Notes: a model not told the origin generated them from the sequence alone. DNA of 64,000 nucleotides from Methylopila sp. M107 (GCF_000384475.1 NZ_ARWB01000001.1:2088176-2152175), one strand, 5' to 3'; positions 34,473 to 44,086 are shown, numbered from the stretch's first letter. Program-made: numbers and translations.

Positions 34473-34992
34473 CGCCTCCCGTCTCGTCTTCCTCGACGAG
34501 ACCTGGGCCAAGACCAACATGGCGCCGCTGCGCGGCTGGAGCCCGCGTGGCCAGCGGCTGAACGCCAAGGTTCCGCACGCGCACTGGAAGACAATGACGT
34601 TCCTCGCCGCGCTGCGCTCGGACAGGATCGATGCGCCCTGCGTGTTCGACGGTCCGATCAACGGCGTCCGCTTCCTCACCTACGTGACCGAGGTTCTGAT
34701 CCCGACGCTGAAGCCCGGCGACGTCGTCGTGCTCGACAACCTCGGCAGTCACAAAGGAAAGGCCGTCCGAGAGGCCATCCGAAACGCTGGAGCCCGGCTC
34801 GCCTTCCTGCCGCCCTACAGCCCCGACCTCAACCCGATCGAGCAGGTCTTCGCCAAGCTCAAGCACATGCTGCGCAGAGCTCAGGAACGAACGGTCGAAA
34901 CCACCTGGCGGCGCATCCCGACACTCCTCAACGACTTCTCCGCCGAAGAATGCCGAAACTACATCGTCAACGCTGGATACGCGTCAATATGA
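34429..34992 (+). CDS. IS630-family transposase, catalytic DDE frame (orfB)
   Basis: The first start codon in this frame is at 34429, but protein-like sequence begins right after the A8 run at ~34394 ('TVLASERDRPDVVRRR'). The DDE catalytic core is complete: Asp in 'RLVFLDETWAKTN', Asp in 'VVVLDNLGSHKG', and Glu in 'YSPDLNPIEQVFAKLK'. The catalytic half is intact, so the element would be active if the frame is bridged. It has no evident ribosome site of its own. Confidence 0.87.
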   Translation: MRRRRRWRSLQRRVDASRLVFLDETWAKTNMAPLRGWSPRGQRLNAKVPHAHWKTMTFLAALRSDRIDAPCVFDGPINGVRFLTYVTEVLIPTLKPGDVVVLDNLGSHKGKAVREAIRNAGARLAFLPPYSPDLNPIEQVFAKLKHMLRRAQERTVETTWRRIPTLLNDFSAEECRNYIVNAGYASI

Positions 34993-35120
34993 GATGATCA
35001 CGCTCAAAGTTTTAAGATGCGGCCGCCTGGCGTCCCCGCCTCCCAATGCCCAAAACCTCGCGCGAACAACTTCGCGGCGGGACGATGGAGGTCGTCTCGA
35101 TGACCGGGCGTAGCGCCCCG

Positions 35121-36077
35121 TCAGATTTTCCGCAGCCGGACCTCTTCGATCCGGTGGCTGCGGCCCTTGCGCAGGATGAGGTCGGCGCGCGGCCTCGTGG
35201 GCCGGATGTTCTCGCGCAGGTTCGGCAGGTTGATCTCGTCCCAGAGCTTGCGCGCCGTCTTGTAGGCGTCCTCCTCCGAGACCGCGGCATACTTGCGGAA
35301 GTAGGACTGCGGGTCGCGGAACGAGGTTTCCCGCAAGCGCATGAAGCGCTCGACATACCAGCGATGGAGCTGCGGCTCGTCGGCGTCGAGATAGATGCCG
35401 AAGTCGATGAAGTCCGAGACGAAGGGCGCGACCTTGCCGTTGGTCGGCCGCTCCCCGGTCTGCAGGACGTTGAGGCCCTCGATGATGACGATGTCGGGCT
35501 TTTCGATCGTCATCATCTCGTTCGGCACCACGTCGTAGACGAGGTGGCTGTAGACCGGCGCCGTGACGCGGGGATTGCCGGCCTTGATGTCGGAGACGAA
35601 GCGCAGCAGCGCCTGGACGTCGTAGCTTTCCGGAAATCCCTTGCGCCCCATCAGCCCTTCGCGTTCCAGCACCGCGTTCGGCAGCAGGAATCCGTCGGTG
35701 GTGACGAGATCGACCTTCGGCATGGCGGGCCAGCGGGCGAGCAGGGCGCGCAGCACGCGGGCCGTCGTCGACTTGCCGACCGCGACCGAGCCCGCCACCG
35801 CGATGACGAAGGGCACCCGCGTCTCGCGATGGCCGAGGAAGCGCTGGGTCGCGCGGAACAGTTGTTGGCGCGCCGCGACGTAGAAGGCGAGCAGGCGCGC
35901 GATCGGCAGGTAGATCTGCTCGACCTCGGACATGTCGATCGGATCGTTGACGGAGCCGAGCCGCACGAGGTCGGCGTCGTCGAGGGTCATCGGCGTGTCG
36001 GCGCGCAGTTCCGCCCAGGCCTTGCGCGAGAACGTCGTATAGGGCGAAAGCGCGGGAACCTTCGGCCGGTCGTCCAT
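35121..36077 (-). CDS. coaA: Pantothenate kinase, type I
   Basis: 318 residues, the length of bacterial CoaA. It phosphorylates pantothenate, the first committed step of CoA synthesis. The P-loop is '[16 protein letters not shown]' (residues ~95-110). Other family motifs: '[10 protein letters not shown]', 'GFPESYD', 'VYSHLVYDV', and '[11 protein letters not shown]'. The ATG at 36077 overlaps the hisE stop (TGATG), so it is translated as the last gene of the his operon; coaA after hisE is a common alphaproteobacterial order. The IS630 element lies 115 bp beyond its end. Confidence 0.95.
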   Translation of the reverse strand: MDDRPKVPALSPYTTFSRKAWAELRADTPMTLDDADLVRLGSVNDPIDMSEVEQIYLPIARLLAFYVAARQQLFRATQRFLGHRETRVPFVIAVAGSVAVGKSTTARVLRALLARWPAMPKVDLVTTDGFLLPNAVLEREGLMGRKGFPESYDVQALLRFVSDIKAGNPRVTAPVYSHLVYDVVPNEMMTIEKPDIVIIEGLNVLQTGERPTNGKVAPFVSDFIDFGIYLDADEPQLHRWYVERFMRLRETSFRDPQSYFRKYAAVSEEDAYKTARKLWDEINLPNLRENIRPTRPRADLILRKGRSHRIEEVRLRKI

Positions 36078-36397
36078 CAGGCGCTCGCCCGCGACGCCTT
36101 TTCGGCGTGGCCCGACTGGACCGTCCGCCGTTCGAGCTCCGCCAGCACCTCGGCGAGCGGAACCTCGCGAACCTTCAGCACGACGAGCAGATGGTAGAGC
36201 ACGTCGGCCGCTTCCCCGACGAGTTCGGCCCTGTCGCCCACCACGCAGGCGAGGGCGGCTTCGACGCCCTCCTCGCCGAGCTTCTTGGCGCATTTTTCAG
36301 GGCCGGCCTCGATCAGCGAGCGGGTGTAGCTCGAGCCGGCGTCGGCCTTCGCGCGGATCGCGACGATCCGCTCCAGGTCGTCCAAGGTGAAAGCCAT
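36077..36397 (-). CDS. hisE: Phosphoribosyl-ATP pyrophosphatase
   Basis: 106 residues, stand-alone HisE. It hydrolyses phosphoribosyl-ATP to phosphoribosyl-AMP (second step of histidine synthesis). Typical motifs of the all-alpha NTP pyrophosphatase fold: '[25 protein letters not shown]' (metal-binding Glu residues) and '[15 protein letters not shown]'. The start at 36397 is the first Met fitting the family; the frame upstream is not conserved in character. HisI is not in the window. Confidence 0.93.
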   Translation of the reverse strand: MAFTLDDLERIVAIRAKADAGSSYTRSLIEAGPEKCAKKLGEEGVEAALACVVGDRAELVGEAADVLYHLLVVLKVREVPLAEVLAELERRTVQSGHAEKASRASA

Positions 36398-36523
36398 CCA
36401 CCACCGCCCACGCGCAAGAACAGACGGGACCGCTGCTTGACCGGCCCGCACGATCGTCAATCGTTCACGGTTAGACCGTGGCGGGTTTCGACGCAAATCT
36501 ACGTGAGGCTAACGCCGTTCGTA

Positions 36524-37306
36524 TCAGACGCCCGGATCGAGCCGAACCGGCACCCCGGCCTCCGCCAGCCGCGCCTTGGCCTCGCCGATGGAAAACTCGC
36601 CGAAATGGAAGATCGACGCGGCCAGCACCGCGCTCGCGCCGCCCTTCGTCACGCCCTCGACCAGATGATCGAGCGAGCCGACGCCGCCGGACGCCACCAC
36701 CGGCACCGGCACCGCGTCCACCACCGCGCGGGTGAGCGCGAGGTCGTAGCCGTCGCGGGTGCCGTCGCGGTCCATGGAGGTGAGCAGGATCTCGCCCGCG
36801 CCGAGCGCCGCGACCTCGGCCGCATAGGCCACCGCGTCGAGCCCGGTCGGGCGGCGGCCGCCATGGGTGAAGACCTCCCAGCGGTCGGCCTCGCCGGGGG
36901 ACGACACCTTCTTGGCGTCGACCGCGACCACGATCGCCTGGCTGCCGTATTTTTCCGCCGCCCGCGCCACGACCGAGCGGTCGTTGACCGCCGCCGACAT
37001 GATCGAGACCTTGTCGGCGCCGGCGAGCATGAGCTTCCGGACGTCGTCGACGCCCCGCACCCCGCCGCCGACCGTCACGGGCATGAAGCAGGCCTCGGCC
37101 GTCCGCGCCACGACGTCGAGCAGGATGTTGCGGTCCTCGTGGCTCGCGGTGATGTCGAGGAAGCAGAGTTCGTCCGCGCCGGCCGCGTCATAGGCGATCG
37201 CGGCTTCAACGGGATCGCCGGCGTCGCGCAGGTTCACGAATTTTACCCCTTTGACGACGCGGCCGTCCTTGACGTCGAGGCAGGGGATGAGGCGGGTTTT
37301 CAGCAT
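36524..37306 (-). CDS. hisF: Imidazole glycerol phosphate synthase, cyclase subunit
   Basis: 260 residues, a TIM barrel. It begins '[21 protein letters not shown]' with the first catalytic Asp, and the second Asp lies in '[15 protein letters not shown]'. Phosphate-binding loops are '[10 protein letters not shown]' and '[12 protein letters not shown]'. With HisH it makes IGP and AICAR from PRFAR. It is downstream of the vapBC pair by seven bases, separated by it from hisA and hisH, so its translation may depend on vapC read-through. Confidence 0.95.
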   Translation of the reverse strand: MLKTRLIPCLDVKDGRVVKGVKFVNLRDAGDPVEAAIAYDAAGADELCFLDITASHEDRNILLDVVARTAEACFMPVTVGGGVRGVDDVRKLMLAGADKVSIMSAAVNDRSVVARAAEKYGSQAIVVAVDAKKVSSPGEADRWEVFTHGGRRPTGLDAVAYAAEVAALGAGEILLTSMDRDGTRDGYDLALTRAVVDAVPVPVVASGGVGSLDHLVEGVTKGGASAVLAASIFHFGEFSIGEAKARLAEAGVPVRLDPGV

Positions 37307-37313
37307 CGGGTGC

Positions 37314-37739
37314 TCATAGCAGAACGAGGGCCTCGCGTCCGCCGGTCACGGCGTCGGGCGTGAGGCGGCGGTCGAAGGTCGCCAGCCGGCCGCCATGCTT
37401 CACCGCAAGCGCCAGGAGATAGCTGTCGGTGGTCTGGGCGGGCGTGAGGAGCCGGTTCACGTCGACCAGCGACGCATCGAGAAGGCTGACGTCGTCCGGC
37501 CAGAACGCGTGCCCGGAAATCGCCAGAAGATCTCCGAGCGCAGCCGCCACGGCGGCGGGCGAACCCGGCGAATTGGGATATCTGGGGTTTCCGACGATCC
37601 GCAGCACAGCATTCTCGGCGATCGGGCAGGTCGCCCAGTCCATCGGTTCGCGCTCGAACCATTCGCAGGCGGTTGCGTGAGCGTTGTGAAGCGGGTCAAT
37701 CAGCGCAATGAGGACATTGACGTCGAGCAGGAACCTCAC
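37314..37739 (-). CDS. vapC: PIN-domain toxin, VapC family
   Basis: 141 residues. The PIN nuclease acidic residues are visible: Asp6 in '[11 protein letters not shown]', Glu in '[11 protein letters not shown]', Asp in '[11 protein letters not shown]', and Asp in 'ATFDRRL'. VapC toxins cut tRNA or rRNA and block translation. Its start overlaps the antitoxin stop by four bases. The pair sits inside the histidine operon between hisA and hisF with only seven bases before hisF. Intact and probably functional. Confidence 0.88.
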   Translation of the reverse strand: MRFLLDVNVLIALIDPLHNAHATACEWFEREPMDWATCPIAENAVLRIVGNPRYPNSPGSPAAVAAALGDLLAISGHAFWPDDVSLLDASLVDVNRLLTPAQTTDSYLLALAVKHGGRLATFDRRLTPDAVTGGREALVLL

Positions 37740-37963
37740 GGCTCTTCGTCTCGGAGCCTGTTGACGATCTCGAGGGTGACCACCGCGCCCGGATTGGACA
37801 CAGGCAGCAGCCGCCTGCCGTTTCGGCTCGTCTCGGAGGGCGCCGGCGCGAGGGCCCGCCGCATCAGATCCGAGACGACCGCGCCAACACTGCGATCTTC
37901 GCGCTCGGCCATATGTCTTGCGGCCGCCAGCACATCATCGTCGATCGTCAGCGTGGTGCGCAT
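37736..37963 (-). CDS. vapB: Ribbon-helix-helix antitoxin, VapB type
   Basis: 75 residues. The N-terminus 'MRTTLTIDDDVLAAARHMAEREDRSVGAVVSDLMRRAL' is a typical ribbon-helix-helix DNA-binding unit (split here only for description), and the C-terminal ~30 residues ('GRRLLPVSNPGAVVTLEIVNRL') should wrap the toxin. Antitoxins of this kind repress their own promoter. Three CATCA repeats lie just upstream of its start and are a likely operator. Translationally coupled to vapC. Confidence 0.85.
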   Translation of the reverse strand: MRTTLTIDDDVLAAARHMAEREDRSVGAVVSDLMRRALAPAPSETSRNGRRLLPVSNPGAVVTLEIVNRLRDEEP

Positions 37964-37973
37964 CTCGCTGCCT

Positions 37974-37997
37974 CATCAAGCATCACGCATCATATGC
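37974..37997. promoter_or_regulatory. Candidate vapBC operator: three CATCA repeats at 7-bp spacing
   Basis: CATCA starts at 37974, 37981 and 37988, and the last copy forms GCATCATATGC (37987-37997), a small palindrome. The array is 11-34 bp upstream of the vapB start and 35 bp downstream of the hisA stop. It fits an autoregulated promoter within the his operon. Binding is inferred. Confidence 0.5.
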
Positions 37998-38031
37998 GGA
38001 ATGTCGGGGAGGCGCGCAAGCTCGCGCTCGC

Positions 38032-38769
38032 TCAGCCGCCCTTCGCCACAGCCAGCGCTTCCCGCGCGTCCAGCCGCCCGTCGTAGAGCGCCCGCCCCGT
38101 GATCGCGCCCGCGATCACGCGGTTTTCCGGCTCGATCAGGCGCTTCACGTCCTCGATGTCGGCGAGGCCGCCGGAGGCGATCACCGGGATCGATACGGCC
38201 TGAGCGAGCTCGCGCGTCGCCTCGAGGTTCAGCCCCTTGAGCAGGCCGTCCCGCGAAATGTCGGTGTAGATGATCGCCGCGACGCCGGCGTCCTCGAAGC
38301 GCTTTGCGAGTTCCAGCGCCGTCATGTCGGACACTTCCGCCCAGCCCTGGACCGCCACCAGCCCGTCCTTGGCGTCGATGCCGACCGCGACCTTTTCGGG
38401 ATGCGCCTTCGCTGCCGCCTTCACGAAATCCGGGTCGCGTACTGCAGCAGTTCCGAGGATGACGCGGGTGACGCCGCGCTTCAGCCAGGCCTCGACGCCC
38501 GCGATGTCCCGGATGCCGCCGCCGAGCTGCACCGGCATTTTCACCCGACCCAAGATGCCCTCGACCGCCGCCGCGTTGACGCTCGCGCCCGCGAACGCTC
38601 CGTCGAGGTCCACGACATGCAGCCATTCGAAACCGTCGGCCTCGAAGCTCGCAGCTTGAGCGGCTGGATCGGAGCCGTAGACGGTCGCTTGATCCATGTC
38701 GCCCTGCCGCAGGCGCACCACGGAGCCGCCCTTGAGGTCGATCGCGGGATAAAGGATCACGGCCGCCAC
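38032..38769 (-). CDS. hisA: Phosphoribosylformimino-AICAR-ribotide isomerase
   Basis: 245 residues, TIM barrel. It starts '[23 protein letters not shown]' (split description: catalytic Asp in 'YPAIDLKGG'), with '[12 protein letters not shown]', '[10 protein letters not shown]', '[10 protein letters not shown]' (second Asp) and '[12 protein letters not shown]'. It converts ProFAR to PRFAR, the HisFH substrate. It overlaps the end of hisH by 13 bp. After hisA the operon is interrupted by vapBC. Confidence 0.95.
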   Translation of the reverse strand: MAAVILYPAIDLKGGSVVRLRQGDMDQATVYGSDPAAQAASFEADGFEWLHVVDLDGAFAGASVNAAAVEGILGRVKMPVQLGGGIRDIAGVEAWLKRGVTRVILGTAAVRDPDFVKAAAKAHPEKVAVGIDAKDGLVAVQGWAEVSDMTALELAKRFEDAGVAAIIYTDISRDGLLKGLNLEATRELAQAVSIPVIASGGLADIEDVKRLIEPENRVIAGAITGRALYDGRLDAREALAVAKGG

Positions 38770-39392
38770 CTGACGAAGTTCGCGAGCAGTTCGAGGCCGA
38801 GCCGCTGGCTCTTCTCGGGGTGGAACTGGACGCCCGCCACAGTGTCGCGCGCGACGATCGCCGTGACTGCGCCGCCATAATCGGCCGCCGCGATCACGTC
38901 GCTCTCGTCGTCCGCCGCGAGGTGGAAGGCGTGCAGGAAGTAGGCGTGCAGGCCGTGGGGTCCGAGATCGAGGCCGGCGGTCAGCACATGCGGGCGATGG
39001 GCGCGCAGCGTGTTCCAGCCCATGTGCGGAACTTTCAGGCCCGCCTCGCCCGGCTCGATCCTGACGACGCGGCCGGGAATCCAGTCGAGGCCGGCGGTGG
39101 TCTCGTATTCTTCGCCTGTCGTCGCGAGCAGCTGCATACCGATGCAGATGCCGAGGAACGGGTTTCCGCGCCGCCTCACGACCTCGTCGAGCGCCTCGCC
39201 GATCCCGGAGGCGTGGCCGAGCGCCGCGCGGCAGTCCGGAAAGGCGCCGTCGCCCGGCAGCACGACGCGATCAGCCTTCGCGATCAGGTCGGCGTCGCCC
39301 GTGACCACGACGTCCGCCGCGCCGGCGCGAACCAGCGCCTTCTCGACGGAGCGCAGATTGCCGGCGCCATAGTCGACGATCGCGACGGTCAT
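38757..39392 (-). CDS. hisH: Imidazole glycerol phosphate synthase, glutaminase subunit
   Basis: 211 residues, class I glutamine amidotransferase. It starts '[20 protein letters not shown]'. The oxyanion strand is 'VVLPGDGAF', the nucleophile Cys lies in '[12 protein letters not shown]', and the His/Glu pair in '[11 protein letters not shown]'. It supplies ammonia to HisF. Followed by hisA with overlap, preceded by a family C repeat and the DUF2628 gene. Confidence 0.95.
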   Translation of the reverse strand: MTVAIVDYGAGNLRSVEKALVRAGAADVVVTGDADLIAKADRVVLPGDGAFPDCRAALGHASGIGEALDEVVRRRGNPFLGICIGMQLLATTGEEYETTAGLDWIPGRVVRIEPGEAGLKVPHMGWNTLRAHRPHVLTAGLDLGPHGLHAYFLHAFHLAADDESDVIAAADYGGAVTAIVARDTVAGVQFHPEKSQRLGLELLANFVRWRP

Positions 39393-39439
39393 GGCGTGAA
39401 GCTCGGGATAATTGAAACGCCTGCCGAGGCGCCGCCCCT

Positions 39440-39598
39440 CGATCCTCCTCCGTGCGCAGCACGGGGCAGGGGGACCGCGAAGCGGTGGAGGGGGCGGACG
39501 TAGGGCGCTGCGTTGACCGACGAGGCCCTTCCGGAGACGTGGCCCCCTCCACCATGCTTCGCATGGTCCCCCTCCCCCGCTAAAGCGTGGGAGGAACC
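39440..39598. repeat. Long palindromic element, family C
   Basis: Close to the copy at 6602: 'atcctcctccgtgcgcagca' at the left, 'ggtggagggggcgg' then 'ggccccctccacc', hairpin 'accatgcttcgcatggt', and a right end 'gggaggaacc'. It lies inside the his operon between DUF2628 and hisH. Confidence 0.75.
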
Positions 39599-39657
39599 GA
39601 GGCCGCCGTTTCCGCAACGATCTCCCCACCGGGGTGAGGTGAAGGAAGCGGCGTTCC

Positions 39658-40143
39658 TCACCGCGCCGAACCCGGCTGCGGGAACAGGCCGAGCACGCCG
39701 GACGAGGCAGGACGGTACGCGCCGGTCGCGGCCGCGGGGGCCGCCATTTCGGCGGGCGCATCGGCGAGCCAGTCCTGGAAGAAGGCGAGCTCCGCCTCCT
39801 CGCGGGTCCGCGCCATGGCGCTGCCGACATGGCGGTAGCCGCGGCGTTCGAGCGCGCGGGCGCGGATCCAGGCGTTTTCCAGCCCGACGCCGAGGCTCGG
39901 CAGGAGCAGCAGCACGACCGCGCCGCCGCCGGTCACGTCGGCCATGCGGATCACCAGCACGGCTCCCACGAACGCCGCGACCCAGAGCCCGAGCGCGAGC
40001 CAGCAGCGCTTCGACGCGAGCCAGGCCGGCGCGAGGAAGAAGGCGGCCTTCGAAAACCCCTCGCGGACGCTCACGAACTTCGCGGCGTCGTCGAGGGTGC
40101 GGCGCGCCCCGCCGGGCGGCTCGTAGATCAGCCAGTTGCGCAT
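39658..40143 (-). CDS. DUF2628 membrane protein within the his operon
   Basis: 161 residues. It starts '[12 protein letters not shown]' and contains '[19 protein letters not shown]', with two membrane helices following ('[16 protein letters not shown]' and '[20 protein letters not shown]'). This is DUF2628, often found between hisB and hisH in alphaproteobacteria; function unknown. ATG 40143 is preferred; a TTG at 40152 is in frame. Confidence 0.82.
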   Translation of the reverse strand: MRNWLIYEPPGGARRTLDDAAKFVSVREGFSKAAFFLAPAWLASKRCWLALGLWVAAFVGAVLVIRMADVTGGGAVVLLLLPSLGVGLENAWIRARALERRGYRHVGSAMARTREEAELAFFQDWLADAPAEMAAPAAATGAYRPASSGVLGLFPQPGSAR

Positions 40144-40159
40144 GTATGACAAAATCCCG

Positions 40160-40753
40160 TCAGTCGCCGATGCGTTCCTTGGTGGAGGGCAAGCGGTCGC
40201 CGGCCCTCGGATCGAGCGCGAACGCGGCCTTCAGCACGCGCGCCAGCCCCTTGAAGCAGCTCTCGGCGATGTGGTGGGCGTTCGCGCCGTAGAGCGTCTC
40301 GACATGCAGCGTCACGGCCGCATGGGTCGCGAACCCCTGGAAGAACTCGCGCACCAGCTCGCTGTCGAACTCGCCGATCTTCGGCGCCGGGAACGTCGTG
40401 CGCCAGACGAGGAACGGCCGCCCCGACACGTCGATCGCGACGCGGGTCAGGGTCTCGTCCATCGGCATGTGGACGTCGGCGTAGCGCGTCAGCCCCTTCA
40501 TGTCGCCGAGCGCCTTCCGCACCGCCTGCCCGAGCGCGATGCCGACGTCTTCCGTGACGTGGTGGAAGTCGACATGGACGTCGCCCTTGGCCTTGACCTC
40601 GAGGTCGATCATCGAATGGCGCGAGAGCAGTTCGAGCATGTGGTCGAGGAAGCCGACCCCGGTCGAAATCTTCGACGCGCCGGTCCCGTCGAGATCGAGC
40701 TTCAGCGCGATCTCGGTCTCGGCGGTCTTGCGGGCGACTTCAGCTCGGCGCAT
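40160..40753 (-). CDS. hisB: Imidazoleglycerol-phosphate dehydratase
   Basis: 197 residues, monofunctional HisB. It dehydrates IGP to imidazole acetol phosphate. The metal-binding histidine motifs are present: '[20 protein letters not shown]' region, '[18 protein letters not shown]', and '[23 protein letters not shown]'. First gene of the minus-strand his cluster seen here. The start at 40753 ([13 protein letters not shown]) fits the family; an in-frame Met at 40786 adds an unsupported extension. Confidence 0.95.
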   Translation of the reverse strand: MRRAEVARKTAETEIALKLDLDGTGASKISTGVGFLDHMLELLSRHSMIDLEVKAKGDVHVDFHHVTEDVGIALGQAVRKALGDMKGLTRYADVHMPMDETLTRVAIDVSGRPFLVWRTTFPAPKIGEFDSELVREFFQGFATHAAVTLHVETLYGANAHHIAESCFKGLARVLKAAFALDPRAGDRLPSTKERIGD

Positions 40754-41007
40754 GGCGGTTCCGGGGCGCGGGAACTCCGCGCGCAAGTCATGATGCGGAA
40801 GGCCGCGTGCCTATCACGCGCCGGCCCCGCGCGCCAATATCGCGACGCGCCGGACCTCATGCCTGAGAACACGGCAGCCCCGCGATTCGCGAAAGCCTCC
40901 AAAAGCGGCGTTCCACACTCGAAATGCATCGCGCGCGACCCATTTTCGCGTCTCGGAAATCGTAGGCGCCGCGCCGGCGGCCGACCCGATCCATCGAGGA
41001 CAACGAC

Positions 41008-41586
41008 ATGGCGAAGACGCCAGCTTCCAAATCCACCGCAAAGTCCGCGACCAAGGCGGCGCCGAAGAGCGCCGCGAAGACTGCGGAACTCAAGGCGCGC
41101 CGCAAGGCGGACCTTGCGACGCCGACCAGCCTCGAGTCGAACGCGATTAAGGACATCGAGGGCGCGATCAACGCGCTGCTCGCCGACACCTTCGCGCTCT
41201 ACCTCAAGACCAAGAATTTTCACTGGCACGTCTCGGGCCCGCATTTCCGCGACTACCACCTGATGCTCGACGAGCAGGCGGCCGAAATCCTCGCCACCAC
41301 CGACGACATGGCCGAGCGGGTGCGCAAGATCGGCGGCACGACGCTGCGCTCGATCGGGCACATCGCGCGGCTGCAGCGCGTCGACGACAACGACGCCGAT
41401 TTCGTCACGCCGCATTCCATGCTGGCGGAGCTGCGCCAGGACAATCTCGACTTCGTTCAGCGCCTGCGCGAGGCGCACGACCTCTGCGACGACCATGACG
41501 ACGTCGCGACCGAGAGCCTGATCGAGAACTGGATCGACTCGGCCGAACGGAGGGCGTGGTTCCTGTTCGAGGCGAGCCGCACCTGA
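41008..41586 (+). CDS. Dps-family DNA-protecting ferritin-like protein
   Basis: 192 residues. A Lys/Ala-rich N-terminal tail of ~40 residues ('KTPASKSTAKSATKAAPKS') should bind DNA. The ferritin-like helix bundle follows with the Dps ferroxidase residues in 'TKNFHWHVSGPHFRDYHLMLDEQ' (His, His, Asp and Glu across the dimer interface). Dps proteins oxidise and store iron and shield DNA in starvation or peroxide stress. Monocistronic by position, divergent from hisB across a 254-bp intergenic region with no other recognised feature. Confidence 0.87.
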   Translation: MAKTPASKSTAKSATKAAPKSAAKTAELKARRKADLATPTSLESNAIKDIEGAINALLADTFALYLKTKNFHWHVSGPHFRDYHLMLDEQAAEILATTDDMAERVRKIGGTTLRSIGHIARLQRVDDNDADFVTPHSMLAELRQDNLDFVQRLREAHDLCDDHDDVATESLIENWIDSAERRAWFLFEASRT

Positions 41587-41619
41587 GGCGACGCAAGCGC
41601 CCGAGCGCGATCAAACGCG

Positions 41620-41713
41620 ACGTCATCCCCCGGCTTGTCCGGGGGATCCAGCCCAGACGCGAAAGGACCGCGCGACGGACGACTGGATGCCCCGGACAAG
41701 CCGGGGCATGACG
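41620..41713. repeat. Palindromic intergenic repeat, family A
   Basis: 'cgtcatcccccggcttgtccggggg' at the left, 'ccccggacaagccggggcatgacg' at the right. A compact and nearly symmetric copy between the dps-like gene and hslV. Confidence 0.75.
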
Positions 41714-41798
41714 CGTTTAACCCTTCGCGCTCTCGCGCCTTCAGTTGCGAACCCTTCGCGAATGCATATCTGAGCGGCTCCACTTCCCCGGAGCCGAC

Positions 41799-42347
41799 AT
41801 GTCCGAACTGAAAATGCACGGCACGACCATCCTGCTCGTCAAAAAGGGCGGCAAGGTCGTGATCGGCGGCGACGGCCAGGTGAGCCTCGGCCAGACCGTC
41901 ATGAAATCGACCGCCCGAAAGGTCCGCCCGATCGCCAAGGGCGACGTCATCGCCGGCTTCGCCGGCGCGACGGCCGACGCCTTCACGCTGTTCGAGCGGC
42001 TCGAGGCCAAGCTCGAAAAGCATCCCGGCCAGCTGCTGCGCGCCGCCGTCGAGCTCGCCAAGGATTGGCGCACCGACCGGTACCTGCGGCACCTCGAGGC
42101 CATGATGCTGGTCGCGGACAAGACGACGGCGCTCGTCATCACCGGAAATGGCGACGTGCTGGAGCCCGAGAACGGCATCGCGGCGATCGGCTCGGGCGGC
42201 AACTACGCGCTCGCAGCCGCGAGGGCGCTCGCCGACACGGGGGCCGACGCCGGGACGATCGTCAGGAAGGCGATGGGGATCGCGGCCGACATCTGCGTCT
42301 ACACCAACGGCAACCTCACGATCGAAAGCCTCGACACGGAGGGGTGA
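41799..42347 (+). CDS. hslV: ATP-dependent protease proteolytic subunit HslV (ClpQ)
   Basis: 182 residues, an N-terminal nucleophile hydrolase. The mature protein should start at Thr in '[15 protein letters not shown]', after removal of an eight-residue leader; alphaproteobacterial HslV commonly has such a leader. '[14 protein letters not shown]' and '[15 protein letters not shown]' are conserved. It forms a double hexameric chamber with HslU. hslU follows after a 275-bp gap that contains palindromic repeats, so the usual tight hslVU coupling is absent. Confidence 0.94.
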   Translation: MSELKMHGTTILLVKKGGKVVIGGDGQVSLGQTVMKSTARKVRPIAKGDVIAGFAGATADAFTLFERLEAKLEKHPGQLLRAAVELAKDWRTDRYLRHLEAMMLVADKTTALVITGNGDVLEPENGIAAIGSGGNYALAAARALADTGADAGTIVRKAMGIAADICVYTNGNLTIESLDTEG

Positions 42348-42357
42348 GGCGCGACCT

Positions 42358-42542
42358 CGTCCCCTCTCCCCTTGCGGGAGAGGGTTAGGGTGAGGGGTGC
42401 GGGCGGCGCCCTTTCCGGGGAATCCGCCGCCCGCACCCCTCATCCGACCTCGGCTTCGCGAGGCCACCTTCTCCCTCATCGAAGTCGGATGTTTCCGACT
42501 TCGACCACCTAGGACTATCAACTCGGCTGCAGCCGAGTTGAT
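42358..42542. repeat. Compound palindromic repeat cluster (family D) between hslV and hslU
   Basis: Begins 'cccctctccccttgcgggagaggg', followed by 'gtgcgggcggcg' pairing with 'cgccgcccgcac', then AGTCGGATGTTTCCGACT (42483-42500) and a perfect 26-bp palindrome at 42517-42542 centred on ggctgcagcc. The 18-mer is the inverse of that at 19857. Family D arms recur at 53153. Confidence 0.7.
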
Positions 42543-42622
42543 TGGGGAGAAGGAAAAAGCCGGCGCTTCGGGCCGGCGCACATCTCAGGGCCGCACAAAA
42601 CGGCGCCACGGAAAGCGAACAG

Positions 42623-43915
42623 ATGACCGACCTCTCCCCACGCGAAATCGTCTCCGAGCTCGACCGGCACATCGTCGGCCAGCGCGACGCCAAGCGCGCC
42701 GTCGCGATCGCGCTCCGGAACCGCTGGCGCAGGCTCCAGCTCACCGGGCACCTCCGCGAAGAGGTGCTGCCGAAGAACATCCTGATGATCGGGCCGACGG
42801 GCGTCGGCAAGACCGAGATTTCGCGCCGGCTCGCCCGGCTCGCCAACGCGCCGTTCCTCAAAGTGGAGGCCACCAAATTCACCGAGGTCGGCTATGTCGG
42901 CCGCGACGTCGAACAGATCGTACGCGACCTCGTCGAGGTCGCGATCGGCCTCACGCGCGAGACCCGCCGCAAGGATGTCCGCGCCAAGGCGGAGCTCGCG
43001 GCCGAGGAGCGCATCCTGAACGCGCTGGTCGGCGCCACCGCCAGCCCGATGACCAAGGATTCGTTCCGCAAGAAGCTGGCCTCCGGCGAGATGGAGGACA
43101 AGGAAATCCAGATCGAGGTCGCCTCCTCCGGTTCGCCCATGATGGAGATCCCCGGCATGCCGGGACAGGTCGGGATGATCTCGCTTGGCGACATGTTCAA
43201 AAACATGGGCGGCCAGCAGAAGCAGAAGCGCCTGCTGGTGAAGGACGCGCGCGAGCAACTGGTCGCCGACGAGAGCGACAAGCTGCTCGATCAGGAGCAG
43301 CTGACCGCGGAGGCGATCCATGCGGTCGAGAACGCCGGCATCGTGTTTTTGGACGAGATCGACAAGATCTGCGCCCGCGAGGGCCGCGCTGGCGACGTTT
43401 CCCGCGAGGGCGTGCAGCGCGACCTGCTGCCGCTGATCGAGGGCACCACGGTCGCGACCAAGCACGGGCCGGTGAAGACCGACCACATCCTGTTCATCGC
43501 CTCGGGCGCCTTCCACGTCGCGAAGCCGTCCGACCTGCTGCCGGAGCTGCAGGGCCGGCTGCCGATCCGCGTCGAGCTCAACGCGCTCAGCCGTGAGGAC
43601 TTTGTTCGCATCCTGACCGAAACGGAGGCGAGCCTCGTCAAGCAGTACGTGGCGCTGATGGCGACCGAGGGGGTGAAGCTGGAGATCACCGCGGATGGAG
43701 TCGAGGCCTTCGCCGACATCGCGGTCGAGGTGAACTCGACGGTCGAGAACATCGGCGCGCGGCGGCTGCAGACCGTAATGGAGCGCGTGCTCGACGAGAT
43801 CAGCTTCACCGCGGCGGATCGCGGCGGCGAGACCGTGACGGTCGATGGCGCTTACGTGCGGAAGTTCGTGGGCGACCTGGCGAAGAACGCGGATCTGAGC
43901 CGGTTCATTCTGTAA
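42623..43915 (+). CDS. hslU: ATP-dependent protease ATPase subunit HslU (ClpY)
   Basis: 430 residues. AAA+ unfoldase partner of HslV. Walker A is '[17 protein letters not shown]' (residues ~55-70), Walker B '[12 protein letters not shown]', and the pore motif 'GYVGRDVEQ'. An intermediate I-domain occupies about 110-235. The C-terminus ends 'DLSRFIL', the tail that inserts into HslV. ATG 42623 is chosen because upstream in-frame residues come from repeat DNA. Confidence 0.95.
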   Translation: MTDLSPREIVSELDRHIVGQRDAKRAVAIALRNRWRRLQLTGHLREEVLPKNILMIGPTGVGKTEISRRLARLANAPFLKVEATKFTEVGYVGRDVEQIVRDLVEVAIGLTRETRRKDVRAKAELAAEERILNALVGATASPMTKDSFRKKLASGEMEDKEIQIEVASSGSPMMEIPGMPGQVGMISLGDMFKNMGGQQKQKRLLVKDAREQLVADESDKLLDQEQLTAEAIHAVENAGIVFLDEIDKICAREGRAGDVSREGVQRDLLPLIEGTTVATKHGPVKTDHILFIASGAFHVAKPSDLLPELQGRLPIRVELNALSREDFVRILTETEASLVKQYVALMATEGVKLEITADGVEAFADIAVEVNSTVENIGARRLQTVMERVLDEISFTAADRGGETVTVDGAYVRKFVGDLAKNADLSRFIL

Positions 43916-43951
43916 GGCGCAGAACTTACGAGATTGACGTCTCCCATTCGT

Positions 43952-44043
43952 CATGCCCGGCGGAGCCGGGCATCCATGACTTTCTGGGATCGTGGAGTGC
44001 TGCGTCCAAGTCGTGGTCGCCGAGTGAAGCTCGGGCATGACGA
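43952..44043. repeat. Palindromic intergenic repeat, family A
   Basis: 'cgtcatgcccggcggagccgggcatccatgactt' at the left and 'aagtcgtgg...gggcatgacg' at the right. Between hslU and the uncharacterised gene at 44087. Confidence 0.7.
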
Positions 44044-44086
44044 TCGAAATGGAGACGGCGGCGGAGCGCGCAGCTAAAGATCCCTG

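Larger units (their letters stand above)
33959..35005 (+). mobile_element. IS630-family insertion sequence
   Basis: About 1047 bp. Terminal inverted repeats begin GAGCGTGATC at 33959-33968 and end with its inverse at 34996-35005, with weaker matching for another ~12 bases. It carries an IS630-type transposase in two overlapping frames. IS630 elements insert at TA; a TA precedes the left end (33957-33958) but the right end is followed by AA, so the target duplication is not intact. Confidence 0.85.

Noticed and set aside
33957-35007. Intact TA target duplication for the IS630 element
   Set aside because: TA is present at the left end only; the right end is followed by AA, so a clean duplication cannot be claimed.
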